Source: Paramecium octaurelia (Eukaryota; Ciliophora; Oligohymenophorea; Peniculida; Parameciidae). From it: a DNA stretch of 64,000 nt. Of this stretch, positions 1 through 14,511 are shown in pieces. Positions within the stretch are counted from its first letter, which is position 1; each line of letters starts with the position of its first letter. The position numbers were made by a program, and so were the translations under genes. The DNA lies in contig CAJJDP010000020.1 in assembly GCA_905182995.1 (NCBI GenBank), forward strand, positions 313,453 to 377,452, written 5' to 3'. The notes beneath the pieces are model-generated. The model did no database searches. It was not told where the DNA came from and was given only the letters and a program-made list of their open reading frames with translations.

Positions 1-1295
1 TTTATTGTTACTCTTGCAAAATTAGTTTATGTGGAAGTTGCGGTGGAAGTGAATGCACATTTGAATGTCACAAAATAATTGAAATTGTCTTTTAGAGAAG
101 TAACGTGTTTGCAGTAGATTTGTTATTCAGTTTTCCTGAAATAGCATTTTACACTTGAACCTAAATTATGAGCTATTGATGCTTGTAAGACAGCATCTGC
201 ATCTCCTGTGGTAATAGTTATTAATTGCTCTGAGGCAGGAGTAGGAGAAGTCAGTGAAAATTAAACCTTCACACTGTTGAAAGGATAGCCCACAGAACCA
301 GTGGCTGGTTTGTACAGAGTGATCAATTGATCATCCATAGGAACACCCCAAAGTAAAAAGATATCGACAGTCAACGACAATTTGGTTAGCTTAATTTGAT
401 CTTTCTTGATACCATATTCAAGATAACCATTTCCAACTGTGGAGTAGACTGTAACTGGAGTAGATTGAGTGGCACTGAATAATATTTTACTGTTTTCAAT
501 TTTTGTAGTAATAGTAGATGAGAGTTTTTCCTTTGCGAGATCAATACTGCATTGAATACTCATTATGTTTGATGATGTTATGGTACAAGAACAACCACTA
601 GAGATTTCACATTCAGCTATTTCATCCATCATCAAGAATTAATAGTTGGAGTCTATTTCAATGATGAATTAGGACTTTTAACCAATAGAAACAGTTGGTG
701 TAATTGTAATAGTAACAAGTTAAGACAGGCCTATTTTGGCTGGTTCATAAGAGAGATCCAATTTTAAGGATTAAGGGGGCAAGGCTTGGAGTGCCATTTA
801 AGCGAATGCTGGGTTTTCATCATAAACTATAGATTAGGAATGCATGGAGGAGACACTCCAGAATTTAACTGGATTTTTATAACCTGGTGTTTGAACACTG
901 GGATTGTTCGAGTAGATTATAATGACATACCAAGTTTTGGGTCTGATAATTTGATTAAAAGTGAAATAATAGATGTTATCGGTGTTTCCTTGACTCTATG
1001 CATCTGCCAGATCCTCAAAATTGATGGTATTATCTTCTCCTAATTAACCCAGATCCCAGTCTCCAAATTACCCATCAGATGAAGTCGTTATAGTTTATAG
1101 TTTGGCTTGGATGGAACCAATGTTGAGTGGGAAGGGGAATTGAATTTTGAGATACTCGTCCGCATCTAATCCATTCTCAAGAGCAAATTGCAGTCGAAAT
1201 TGCAAAGCCTTAGTAGCAATTGGGTTGGTAATGGTGAGACCACCAGAGTAAATGTGTCCGGCTTGGACATAAAAAAGTAGCAAAATAATTATCAT
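1..1295 (-). CDS. Secreted or surface protein of unknown family, 3' end outside window
   Basis: In the ciliate code (TAA/TAG = Gln) one frame stays open from the ATG at 1293-1295 to the left edge with no TGA, about 431 residues, so the C-terminus is missing. The N-terminus begins MIIILLLFYVQAG, a short hydrophobic signal peptide, followed by a Thr/Ser/Val-rich, probably beta-rich region. A Cys-containing patch (CEISSGCSC) lies near residue 225. I recognise no domain. It starts only 33 bases from a divergent gene, so the two promoters must be tiny or shared. An extracellular or cell-surface location is inferred from the signal peptide alone. I saw no intron. Confidence 0.65.
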
Positions 1296-1328
1296 TTATA
1301 ATAATATGCTTCAATTATTGTGAGAGTC

Positions 1329-2102
1329 ATGCAATATATTTAACAACTTGATCTCTCTCGTTACATTCCTGGGGGAGAGGCTCTCAAAACGCCTTGTAAC
1401 TAGAATAAGCCAGATAAAGTGAAACTATGGGAATTGGGCAAATTAAGATGCGTATCATATTGTTTCCAGTTCACCGGAAGGATGGCACGCGAACAAAGAT
1501 TCAACATGTTCTGCACCTTTTTCAGATCCAAGTTACATGTACTTCATTCTAAACTAGCTTCTGATATGCATTGTCGTAACTTCATCAAAGAAATGCTTGA
1601 CACTACAATCTCCATTTTTCTACTGACTGTCAGATACGAGTGTGGCGATGAACTCTATTAAGAAATGAGGAGATACTTCAGAATCCTAATTGATGCCATC
1701 GATCATCTAGTTACTCATGACTCTGTTGAACAAGTCACAGAAATCCTCACTTCAGAGGACTTCCACAAAATTATATTCTATCTCAAACTGCTCAACCTGA
1801 TGCGGAACATAAAACAACGCAAGAAATTCTTAGAACATTACCCTCATGCTGCTATCAAAGCCATCCAACAAAGTTATCTCTACAATGTCATCATAAATGG
1901 TCCAGTCAAACATATCAAGTATCGTTTTGCTGTTGCCAACCAAGATTATAACAAATATGGATTGCAATTCAACATTCCAAGTAGCAACAAACTTGTTAGC
2001 AAATAAAGAGTAGCAGAAATCTGTTGGCAAACCTTGTATGATCTCAACATTGCTGCTGTTATCAAGGAGGGAATATGGGATGATTTAAAATTGTATTTAT
2101 GA
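1329..2102 (+). CDS. Orphan protein, 257 aa
   Basis: One open frame from ATG 1329 to TGA 2100-2102 in the ciliate code, 258 codons with no intron needed. Several in-frame TAA/TAG read as Gln, for example at 1659-1661. The protein is mixed helical with no obvious membrane segment or signal peptide, is rich in Leu/Ile/His/Cys, and matches no family I know. It is divergent from the secreted protein at 1295, with 33 bases between the two start codons. The 335 bases after the stop (to 2437) contain no gene I can support. Codon use looks coding, but the gene rests only on the ORF. Confidence 0.5.
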
Positions 2103-2437
2103 TATCTATATCAACAATAACCTACACGATCTCTTGGAATGATCTTCAATTCTGAACCATGTTTCAAAAACACATTGCCTGATGTCTATTGAAGTGACAC
2201 TCCAGTCCCTGCATTTGTTATTATGGCACTTGTCGCTGGATTCACTTTAAACTATTCTTTATTATGTGATTCCAATACCTCTTCAGCCACATATTTGACA
2301 ACCGCACTAAATGGAGCTTCTTATGGCACTCTATTGTCATTAACATTTATAAATACGATACTGTCCTGAAGGCCAAATTTGGGTCTGAAGTATTTACTAT
2401 CTTGAAAGTCACCTTATTTTACATATAATTTATATTA
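2103..2437. other. Intergenic region, no gene seen
   Basis: This stretch lies between the orphan and the zinc-finger gene. In the frame of the upstream orphan it is interrupted by several TGA codons, the only stop in this code. A hydrophobic open stretch around 2190-2360 was considered, but I cannot give it a start or a family. It presumably holds the promoter of the zinc-finger gene. Confidence 0.4.
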
Positions 2438-3189
<752 letters not shown>

Positions 3190-3232
3190 AATTTTATAAT
3201 AATTAGTTGGTAAAATTATTTTATCATTAATA

Positions 3233-4045
<813 letters not shown>

Positions 4046-4161
4046 TTAGTGTATTTTAAATCTTAAATATAATTGAATTAAAGCAAATCTTATATATTAT
4101 TTTCTAATAATACGTACTTTCATTTTATATTTACTTTGTGTTTAATAAAAATAATATAATA

Positions 4162-6842
4162 ATGCTGATATTATTAATTATTACTGTAACAACTGGACGG
4201 CTAATTACAAATCTAAATAAGGGATGGAAATTCAGAAGGTCTGATAATAACTCTTGGTATCCTGCGAATGTTCCATCCACTGTTCATATGGACTTAATTG
4301 ACAACAAATTAATTGATGATCCTTACTATGGTAATGTGTTTTATTGATAAATGCAGAGGACAATTTGTTGAGCATGTATGAGTTGGAATTGGAGGATTGG
4401 GAATATAAGTTGGAATTTACGAATAAGGAATTTGATTATGACATTAATGAATTGGTATTTGAAGGGTTAGACACTCATGCTGATGTGTATCTAAATGATA
4501 TCCAAGTATATATATGCGGAGTAATAGGAAGATATTAAAAGCCAATAATCAACACAGAACCTGGAGAGTGATGATCTAAAACTTATAGGATTAAAACACT
4601 CTAAGAATATACTTTCATTCTGCTGCCACTCATGATCTAATGAAGTAGTTATAAGATAGTCCACTCAACTTGCCTTACAATTATACATATTCGAGGAAGG
4701 CAGCCTATCATTATGGATGGGATTGGGGACCAAGAATAGTAACATGTGGCATATGGAAAGATGTTTATCTAGACCAATATGATTATGGAAGGATTGTGAG
4801 CATGCACGCTAAAGCACTTAAAATATATGAGAGAAGTGTTGTTGTTGAAATTAATATCGAAACTTATTTAATAAATGTAGGTACTTACTCTATCGAAGTA
4901 CAATTCAAGGGGTTGGATGAAATTACAATCAACAATCAATACCCTTTAAATATTGTGAACACCAAATTCTTATATAATATGTCCGATATAGAATTGTGGT
5001 GGCCAATAGGCTAAGGCTAACAAAAATTGTACTAATTGTAGGCATATTTGATTAAAAATGAATCATACGTGGATTATCTGAAAATTACAACAGGCTTTCG
5101 AGTTGCGCAGTGGATTCAAGAAAAGGATGGAGACAAGACTTAGTCCTTTAAATTTAGAATCAATGGAAGAGTATATAATCTTAATATTAAAAAAAGGATG
5201 TGTATTTGAAGGGTGCCAATTACATACCACCAGAAATGTTTTTGCCTCGAGCCTTGAAGAATCCATCTATTTATGAGAGAATATTCTAAGATTCAATTGC
5301 TGCCGGTTATAATGGATTGAGATTTTGGGGGGGAGGATAGTTTGAATATGACATCTTTTATGAACTTGCTGATAAATATGGGATTATCATTTGGCATGAT
5401 CTTATGTTTGCTTGTGCCATGTACCCAGGAACTGATGATTTTATTGCCAACGTCTAGGCAGAATTAAAAGACAATGTCAAAAGACTTAGAATTCATCCTT
5501 CTATTGTGCTGTGGGGTGGAAACAATGAAGTAGAAATAGGATGGAAAGAATGGGGTTGGAAGAGGAATAGAGTTGAATAAGAGGTTTCGATGCTTCAACA
5601 ATGGTACAATATATTGTTCTTGTAAGCTATTCCAAATGTTCTCACTGAATTACATCCAGAAATGTATATGACTGTTTATATTCTAGATATTATTGGCCTA
5701 CATCTCCATCCACTTCTGTTAATGATGTTGAGCAATTAGGATCCGGAGACATTCATTATTGGGGAGTATGGGCAGCCAAGCATTAAATTGAGAATTATAC
5801 TAAATTCATAGGCAGATTCAATAGTGAGTATGGCATGTAAGCCATGATTGATGTCAATAATTTTAAGAAGGCTGTCCCCAAACAGTATGACTTGAACTTC
5901 GATTCCCCAGTATTTCAGATACATGAAAGACATGTAAGAGGGATTCCCTTAATCAAAGAATACTTAAAAAACTATACTAATTATAATAGTTATGCTCATT
6001 CCTTTTTGCAATTAACCTATTTCTCCTAAATTATCCAACATTTATCTTTGCAAACTGCCATCACATCATTAAGATCTGCTAAACCCTACAATATGGGTAC
6101 CTTTTATTGGCAAATTAATGATGTGTGGCCAGTAATCTCTTGGGCTTCTGTGGATTATTATGGTTGCTGGAAAGCAGGACATTACGCTGCAAAGAAGTTT
6201 CACTCAGACCCAGCTCTTACAGCTATTTAAAATGAAGATTAGATTCAAGTCTATTTAATAAATGATAATGTTGTTAATTACTCTGGAAATGTGACTTTAG
6301 AGTTGAGACAATATAATGGTTTTATTGTTAAGTCATGGGAATATAAGTTTTAAGAGATCTCTTAAAATGCCTCGAAGAGACTATTGAATTATTATATTCA
6401 AAATTACAACTAAACATACAGATCCTTATATTTGTAGATGAAGTAAATTCAAACAAAATAATAGTTTTTATTGCGATCAAAAAAACTGTGATTATCGTGG
6501 AGTGTACAATTTTGGCAGACCTAAAGAATGGCAGCTCTAGAAACCCGACATTTCTTATACTCAATAAGGTAATACAATTACTTTTATATCTAAATCATTG
6601 GCTAAATATGTTTATGTATTTAGTAACTCGGATTGCATCAATCTCTCCGATAATTTCTTTGATTTATCCCCTGATATTCCTTATATGATCAATATGAAGG
6701 AATCCAAAAAGTTTAGTTTCTTCAGTTATTATGATGTATTGGTAACTGCAATCAATAGTGACCTTCAATTATTGAGTGAAGGAATGGCAGCACTTATGTT
6801 GTATATGATTTTATGATTATCCTTAGATCTGAAAGTGATTGA
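4162..6842 (+). CDS. Beta-mannosidase, glycoside hydrolase family 2, secreted or lysosomal
   Basis: Removes terminal beta-mannose from oligosaccharides, probably in lysosomes/phagosomes or outside the cell. It starts MLILLIITVTTG, a signal peptide. Six introns (4331-4356, 4506-4531, 5171-5196, 5664-5686, 6434-6464, 6801-6826) make one frame of 840 residues, the usual size. The GH2 signature is clear: YHYGWDWGPR, LKGANYIPPEMF, RFWGGG, acid/base Glu in LWGGNNE, nucleophile Glu in FNSEYGMQ, and YWQINDVWP. The 4506-4531 intron needs an AAG acceptor instead of TAG to hold the frame. If the last intron is not used, translation would stop at 6816 with a slightly different C-terminus. Confidence 0.93.
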
Positions 6843-7004
6843 GACATTCTTCTATATTAAATATAAAAAAGATTGATATCTTAATTAATTGGTTTGTAAC
6901 TTTTCATTTGAGTGTTTTCTAAGTAAATATTCTAACTTTTACAATGGATGACCAAAAGAATCTTTATTAAATTATTTTATCTAAAACTTATTTTATTCTT
7001 AATA

Positions 7005-7798
7005 ATGGATTCTCTCAATAGTAAAGATGATAAGTTTACAACCATGACTGACAGTGCTTAATTGAAATCATTTATCTTAAATAAAAATATCAATATCAAA
7101 GAAAAGTCTAAATTTGTGAAGATTATTCCTCAAAATTTACTTAAAATCTCATCAATTCATCAACTTAAAAAATAATTAACGCTGACTTTACCAACTGATA
7201 GATCAAGCAATTTGTCTAGGGAAAACGAATAATTTAATGATAAGTTTTTGGTAGAGAATATAGAAAAAAAATAGTAATAACTTAAGCATAAGACCTCTCG
7301 ATTTAAAAATCTTTTAAATGGGAGAAGAATTAAAACATCTGGAGATCATTTTTAGGATTATAAAGATGAATATAAAAAGGTTGTGGAAGCTGGTTATAAT
7401 GAAATAGAAGAGAATTTCCAATTGTAAATTATTATAAATACCTATATATTAGTTGCTAAGCTTCCTTGCATGAATAAAGATAAAATTTAATGAATGCTGA
7501 AATAGAGTTACAAGAAAACCAAAAAGAACTAGAGTTGCTTTAAGATCAAATTAGTACCTTAAAAGAAGCAATTTTTTTAACTAAAGGTTAAAGTAAAAAG
7601 TCATTGAATGACATTTTGTTTAGAAATCGATTAAGATAAAACAAGGAAAGAAAATTGACTTAAGAATTATTAGAATTTGTCAATCATCTTTCTATTTAAT
7701 ATGATTATCACATTTCTTCTTTGAAGGAATATTTATAAAGTTTCAAAACAGAATTGAGCGAAATATTAATTGAAAATGAATACACAGAGAAATCTTGA
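7005..7798 (+). CDS. Coiled-coil protein of unknown function, 254 aa
   Basis: ATG 7005 to TGA 7796-7798 with one 29-base intron (7424-7452), and the frame closes at 254 residues. The N-terminal half is Lys/Ser/Asn-rich and probably disordered. The C-terminal half has heptad-like Leu/Ile spacing with many Glu/Gln/Lys (for example LQENQKELELLQDQISTLKE), which predicts a coiled coil. There is no signal peptide or membrane segment and I recognise no family. It converges on the calcium-channel gene, with 194 bases between the two stop codons. Confidence 0.7.
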
Positions 7799-7992
7799 TT
7801 TATTTGAAATCTTTATTTTTTCAATGATTAAAATAAGATTTATGTAAGCAATAATAATTGCTTCAATTTCTATTTCATATTTTATTTTTTCAGTATCACC
7901 AAATGTTTAGTTTCTTCATATAACCAATATATTAATTTGGTTTATAGAATGATAAAAACTTAGAATAGAATACAATTATAATTTCTATATGA

Positions 7993-10900
7993 TCAAGCAA
8001 CGAATTATTAGACTTCGTCATCATTAGTATACTAGGCTACAACGACAGAACTTTTAGATTTCTTTAATCTTTGAAGACTCCTCTTTGCATTCTTTTGAAT
8101 TAAAACAGCAGCCATATATTGACCACTGTCAAATTCAGTTTCTAAATTAGAAACAGGAGAAAAGGCTTTTTCAATCAATGGCTGAAGTTTTATCTTAATA
8201 ATGTCTTTGGAGATTTCAAAACTAAGAAATTAAATTAATTTTTACTTCGATATAAATCCACTTGATTCTAAGAAATCTTGAGCTGCACAAATTAGTGCTT
8301 GATAGTAAAAATACATATTCTTGCCATTCAAATTATATACAGGTAAGTTCAATTAAGCCATGCGAATTCTCTATTGGGCTGCTGAATATTTCAATTTGGA
8401 CCACTAAAATATAAATGAACACAATTACTCCTAATGGTTGTGGTAAGGCAATCATAAATTACGTGAAATATTTACATTGCATAAAGCCAGTAGCATTCTT
8501 GTCATAATCCTTCCACTATTGCTGAAAGTTCTCAACATCTATCTTTTTTATAGGTGCATTTTCTTCCTTACTTGTATTTTAGAATCCCTATTATTTGATA
8601 ATATGAAATCTTACTTCAATAATGATAGCAACAAATAAGTTCAACATAATCAAAGAAACTATGATCATAAATATAATCATCAATAATATTCCACCAATAT
8701 TTCCACATCCCATAAACCCATATTCAGCATAATTAGCATAATCATTAAAATCAAAACAAATATCATTTGGCTATGCAGTTCTAGCCGTATCCATCATTAC
8801 TAAATTCCAATCTTCTCCAGTTGAACATTTAAATAATGTAAATAAACTAACTCCAAAAGAACTGAAATTAGAATTTTATGTAACTCCTTCACCTCGTTTT
8901 ACATATGGGAATAAATTCATAAAAACAACAGCAAATATAAATAGCATTATTCCTAACAGACCACCAACACTCACCAATCCAGGTAAAGTTACCAAGAATG
9001 TGCCAAATATAATTCTTAGATTCTTAGCACTCTTAATAAGTCTTAACACTCTGAAAATTCTGAATGTTCTTAAAATTGATGTGGCTGTACCAACATTACT
9101 CAAGACATTACTTTACTCCAATATTACACCTAGGATTGTGAGAAGCACAACTGTGAAATCGAAAACATTCCAGCCTGATGTGAAATAAAATTTTCTATAA
9201 ACTATTAATTTCAGTATTGCCTCTACTGAAAAAATAGCCAAAAATATCCAATTCAAAATTTAAATTGCATCTGTTAATTCCTAGGGAGACCTTAAATATT
9301 AGATCATCATAACACCAGTGTTCAAAATTATAACACCCAAAATAAATATCTCAAATTTATTAGAAGATATGATATCATTGAGTTAACGAACAGTTTTGTG
9401 TTTTGAGATTTTGAATTTCTCTATTGGAACACTTGAATAAATCTTTTGTTATATTTCATACCATTCTAATTCCTACTTACTTAAATCCCTCATCTAGCTT
9501 AACCTATCCTTCTCACTCTAAAAAGCTTCAACTATAACTCCTGCAAATAAATTAATTATAAAGAATGAACCAACAATGATAAAAAATACAAAATAAAATG
9601 CCCATGCATATGCATTATTTTCCTTTGGATTAAGATCAATGCCTCTACTATCAATTCCATCAGACATCAAATTGATCCATCCTTCAGTTGTTGATATTAC
9701 AAATAAAGTAATCATGGCATTCAATACATTATCAAAATTGAAATTTTTATTCGACCAAGATCCCCCCTTATCAAAGCATTCTAATTTATCATTAACCTCT
9801 TCTAAGTCACAATGGTAATAAGCCCCTTTGAATTAAGTTACTCCAAATATTCCAAACAATAAAAAGAAAATTAAACAAACCAAAGCAATATTCATCATCT
9901 AAGATAAACTGTTGAATAAAGCATTGATAGACATTTTTAAATCCTCATTTCTAACTATCAATCGCAAAGGTCTTAATACTCTAATCACTCTTAAAATCTT
10001 GATCTTTGAAAATGTTTATGCTTGACTTTCATCGAAGGCTAAAGATGAAAAAATGATAACAACAAGATCTAATATATTACCTGGAGATCTAATATAACTA
10101 TCTGGTCCATTAAATAGGAATCCTTTGCTAACTATTTTTAGTGCAGCTTCACAGATGAACAAGGCTGTGATTATTTCATCAATTACATTCAGAGTTATAT
10201 TATTGGATGACGAGAGTGGATCATCCAATGCTAATAAAATACTTGAGATTATGATAATAGTTAAGATAAAGAATTCGAAATATTTATGATTAATTAACTT
10301 GCTAACTCTAATTCTAATTTTATTCTAAGGCGGAAATATAAACAAGGATACTCCTTCTAGCTAAGATTAATTCATGGTACTATTAAAAACTATTGCAGAT
10401 GCCATGAATTATGATGATAGATTCTTGAATCTTGTAGCCGAATTGTTGTTTGTTTATTAATTAGATGCAGACTTAATCACTTAAAAGGATTGTTAAACCT
10501 ACTCCGGAGACACTTAATTTACTTTTATACTTTAATGATTTTCTGCCATTGATTAATCATGTCTGCTTGATTAAAGATTATTATTTTCTTCAAGAGATTA
10601 ACTCTATTCTACATTAGCCTCATGAAAATTATTAATCAAAATAGCAATGAATAACTTCAACAGAATGAAGTTTCCAAAGATAATTACTACTACAAAATAA
10701 ATAACTGGATATATAGATTCTAAGTCATACATAAAAGTATAGGCAATTGTATTCCAAGACTCATTGGTTAGCAACATAAATACTACCAACATTGAAGTCA
10801 AATAATTATTAAAGTTATATCTATATGGTGTCTTGTATGCAAATAATTCCATTCCCAAAAGAGCTGCAACTGACATAAATAACAATAATAGAATAATAAA

Positions 10901-12891
10901 ATAAGCAATACCCCCTATTGTTGCTGCAATAGCTGACAGTAATTTCCTAAAACTGCTCCATGTACGAGCTAATTTAAATAATCTAAATAATCTTAATGTT
11001 CTAAATGCCTAGATGGCTGAGAAACTCCCTCCACTTGAATTATTGCCTGCACTACTAAGTATCCATTCAATCAATGATAGAATGACTATCACAGCATCAA
11101 AGATATTCATTGAATCCTTCAAATAATTGGTATCAAAAGCTATTAGTTTCAAAGTCATTTCAATTGTGAAAATTACTGTGAATACCTAGTTTGCTATATC
11201 CAAAATGTCACTTTCAGTTTTAGTAATAGGATATCTATCTAAAGACAAAGTAATTGTATTTAAAATAATAATAGAAGTGATAAAAGCCAAAAAATACTTA
11301 CTTTCTATGATGACGATTAAAATTAATTGAAATTACCTGAAATTAGACTATTTTAATTTCAAACTTCTTTTTTTTGATTATCTGCGTGATTGTTAAACTT
11401 ATTCAAGAGTGTTGCTCTTGGAAATTTGTTATAACTATTACTATTCCCCATTGTTTTAATCATCTGGATTTTTAATATGATTTAAGTCATTCATATTTTA
11501 TGGTATTTGTTCGTTTATTTATTATTCCTGCTCTTATTGCTGATGTTATGTCTAATTTCCATTTACAACATTGCTGGTCAAAGCATTTGGATCCTATTAC
11601 TGTTCTCCTTCCTCCTCATTCTATTCCAACTCTTCTTCTTCATTATCCTCTTATTGTTGAGATGAAGCTGATGCCTGTGAATTCTTAATACTTGATCTCA
11701 TTTAAGCAGCGGTGAAACTTTCATTGATGACAGCCAAAATTAAGTTAACTACAAAAAAGGATCCCAAAAATATTAGCAATAAGAAATAAATGTAAACTAT
11801 GGCTGTTGATAATGCTTCTTAGTAAATAAAAATTAACTTGGTCCAACCTTCTGTTGTTAAAGCTTAAAATATAGTGAAAGTAGCTGAAATAATATTATTG
11901 AAGTTTGTATATCCATAATTAAAGGTTTCATCATCTGATTCCTACTATGGTAGATTATAAGTATTTGGATTCCCACAATATGTTCCGTCAGGACAGTTTG
12001 AGGAATCCTAACATAATTTCGAGTAGTTTGAGGCCACCCAAACATTTCCCACAGGATATTCTGTCATTCTACATCTATTTTCTAATGCACCCATAAATAT
12101 TTGCAATCCTAATATTCCAAAGAGGATTATGATAAATAGCAAAAAAATAACTACATTAACCAAAGCAGGCAAAGAATCTAATAATGTTATTATTAGAACT
12201 TTCATCTCCTTCAATGAGTTTATCGATCTTAATGGTCTCATTATTCTGATGATTCGAATTGCCGATACTCTGGCAGAAATGAAAAGTGATATGATTCCTG
12301 TTATTACTACAATAAAATCGATAAAGTTCCACCCATCTCTTAAGTATGTTTGTTTGTCTAGTAAAAACCCCATGGCTATCATTTTCAAAAGGAACTCTAT
12401 TATAAAAATTGCTGTAAATATGTATTCGAAACTGTCTGTCCAACTATTTGGTGCTTCTGAATTTGTCTCTCTCCAACTGTAGTCTTATGTTGCCAATAAA
12501 ATCGAATTCAGAAAAATGACGGTGATGATGAACCTTTCAAACCAGCTAATATGAAATTTATCTTATAATTACATCCACTCAATCATCCAAATTGCCCATA
12601 ACCTAATTTTGTTCTCAGCATCGAATAAATTCAATGACTTTCTTGTATACTAAAGATAATAACCATCTACATACTGACAATAGTTTTCCATGCACACTAA
12701 ATTCTACTAAATCGCCAGGATCATCCTTGCTTTGTGCAATCACCTAATTTTTATATCATTAACTTTTTACATGATTCACTAAACTTGATAGGTGATTGAT
12801 TCTCTTTTAGTTCTATTAAGGCTAACTCTGCGTTGCGGCTTCATTTTGAACTTCTAGTTATGCTGAAATGTATTATACCTTAATCACTCAT
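7993..12891 (-). CDS. Voltage-gated calcium channel alpha-1 subunit, four domains
   Basis: Pore subunit of a voltage-gated Ca2+ channel. In Paramecium such CaV channels sit in the ciliary membrane and drive the Ca2+ action potential behind backward swimming. Five introns (12854-12878, 12744-12770, 12650-12674, 8588-8614, 8404-8428) leave 1,589 residues in one frame. All four repeats show S1-S6. Arg-rich S4 segments include [16 protein letters not shown] and [13 protein letters not shown]. The pore residues are LTTEGW (I), LTNESW (II), STTEGW (III) and STGEDW (IV), so four Glu form the selectivity ring, as in Ca2+ and not Na+ channels. After domain IV come an EF-hand-like segment (DYDKNATGF) and an IQ motif ([13 protein letters not shown]) for calmodulin. 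The I-II linker is Gln/Glu-rich. Confidence 0.95.
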
Positions 12892-12960
12892 AATTTTATA
12901 ATAAATGCTTGCAACTATTTATAATAGAACTCAACTAAAATTTTATAAACCAAATCAAAA

Positions 12961-14511
12961 TCAGTTCTTTTGTAAATTTTGGAATAAATTACATCCAGTT
13001 TGAGTATTTAAACTAAAATTAAAAAGCCCACCTACTTAATTCTACTGGACTTGTTCTTTTGGTTATTGAGCAGACAGTGTATTACCAAATAAGGAAGTTC
13101 CCATGTTAGGTTATGGTAAAATTGAAATACTCTAAGCAGGTTAGGATTATTATAAAAACAAACTTTATTGATTATTATTAGTTTAATCTTGATTTATATT
13201 GGATGTTGTTTTTGAATTTTCTAATTATTCAGCATTATTATTATTTAACAAACTGTCAAATAATCCACCTTTTGAATTTGTTTAAACACTTAAGTTGATT
13301 CCAAATGTGAAGTTTGATGGGAATAAATTTTTGTTGACACTTGAGCCGTTTTAATTATCTTTATTTTATTAATCAAGACTGAGATCAGGAATTTAAATCA
13401 TATTAGGAGGTTGAGTTTAACTTTGTTAAAATAAGGAGATTTGCTATTATTATCTTATTAATTATGGTTATTATAATTCTTAAGGTTAAGGTTAAGGCTA
13501 TTATTACTATAATTATGATTATTAATTATCCACAACTTATAAGCCATTATTTGAAGTTTGTGTTTGAAGTTAGGGTATTTAATTTAATTAAAATTATATA
13601 ACATCATTTGCATTATTTGCCTTTTATTTTTAAAATAATAGATTATTATTTTATTATGGTGATTATAATGTTTAAACTTTAGGAGATGGATACGCTGATT
13701 GCTAATATTCATTAGGTTTTTACTAAAACAATAACTTGCCAAAAATATTATTCTCTTATACCCCATTTAATTAATTTTGCTAATCTTTAGTCTAGCCATG
13801 AGTATTTTACACCTAAATTGGAAATTGCAATAAAACATTTTTATTCTCTGCTAAGCCTTAAGCATCTTAAATCTATTCAGCATGAGTAATAACACTTGTT
13901 ATGCAATTATCAGATTCTTACTTAGAATCTTAGATTTCTGGTATTTCTTTTAAGTTCGAAGATTCAAATTATGTTATTTTTTTGTCAGAAACCTTATTGC
14001 TAGAATTTTGGAGAATTTATTTTGGGCTATCCAGAGGGAAAGAATCATCAATATTAATTTTTGAGTTTTTTCTAAGTCTCTTCGCTTCGTTTACATCTTG
14101 GTTCTAATTTGTAAAAGAGAATTCCTTGTTACTTTTATTTAGTTTGCTATCCCCTTCGTTATCAACAGGTAACATATCAAAGGGTTTTGTATTTTCAATA
14201 TAAGTTTGCACTTGAAAATTTTCTTATTTTACTTTCTCTAAAATTGTTTTCCTTCTACGATAGGAAATAAGTTCAAAATCATCTGAACTTGAATCTGCAT
14301 CCTCTGTATAAATTGGTTTTATTATTGCTTGTTTATCCTCGTTCACTTTTATTTTTTTGTATGGAGCCACATTCATAATGAGATAATCAGATTCTTAATC
14401 AATTAAGTTCTACAAGTAATTTTACCGCTATCTTTCTCTATATTTTTTTATTAACAAATAAACATTCCAACCAAAGAAACTAAACATAGTTGCTGTTAAG
14501 GCGAATTCCAT
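12961..14511 (-). CDS. Membrane-anchored Gln/Asn-rich protein with a few FG motifs
   Basis: One frame from ATG 14511 to TGA 12961-12963, exactly 517 codons, no intron. Residues about 1-22 (MEFALTATMFSFFGWNVYLL) form a membrane anchor followed by basic LIKKYRERQR. An acidic/Ser-rich stretch follows, and the C-terminal half is extremely Gln/Asn-rich with PQPQPQ. FG or GLF motifs are scattered (IFGK, TFGIN, SLFGNT, GGLFDS, GGLFNF). This layout resembles membrane nucleoporins of the Pom121/Pom82 type known from Tetrahymena, but three FG dipeptides is few, so that is only a suggestion. It ends 69 bases upstream of the calcium-channel start, same strand. Confidence 0.7.

Noticed and set aside
2103..2430. 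Hydrophobic in-frame extension of the orphan, readable only if TGA codes for Trp
   Set aside because: Every recognisable gene here ends at TGA. Three TGA codons in about 110 codons is what chance predicts, so this is not evidence of a second code change.
9000..12482. Plus-strand ORFs inside the calcium-channel region
   Set aside because: They are antisense shadows of a complete minus-strand channel gene with recognisable S4 and pore motifs.
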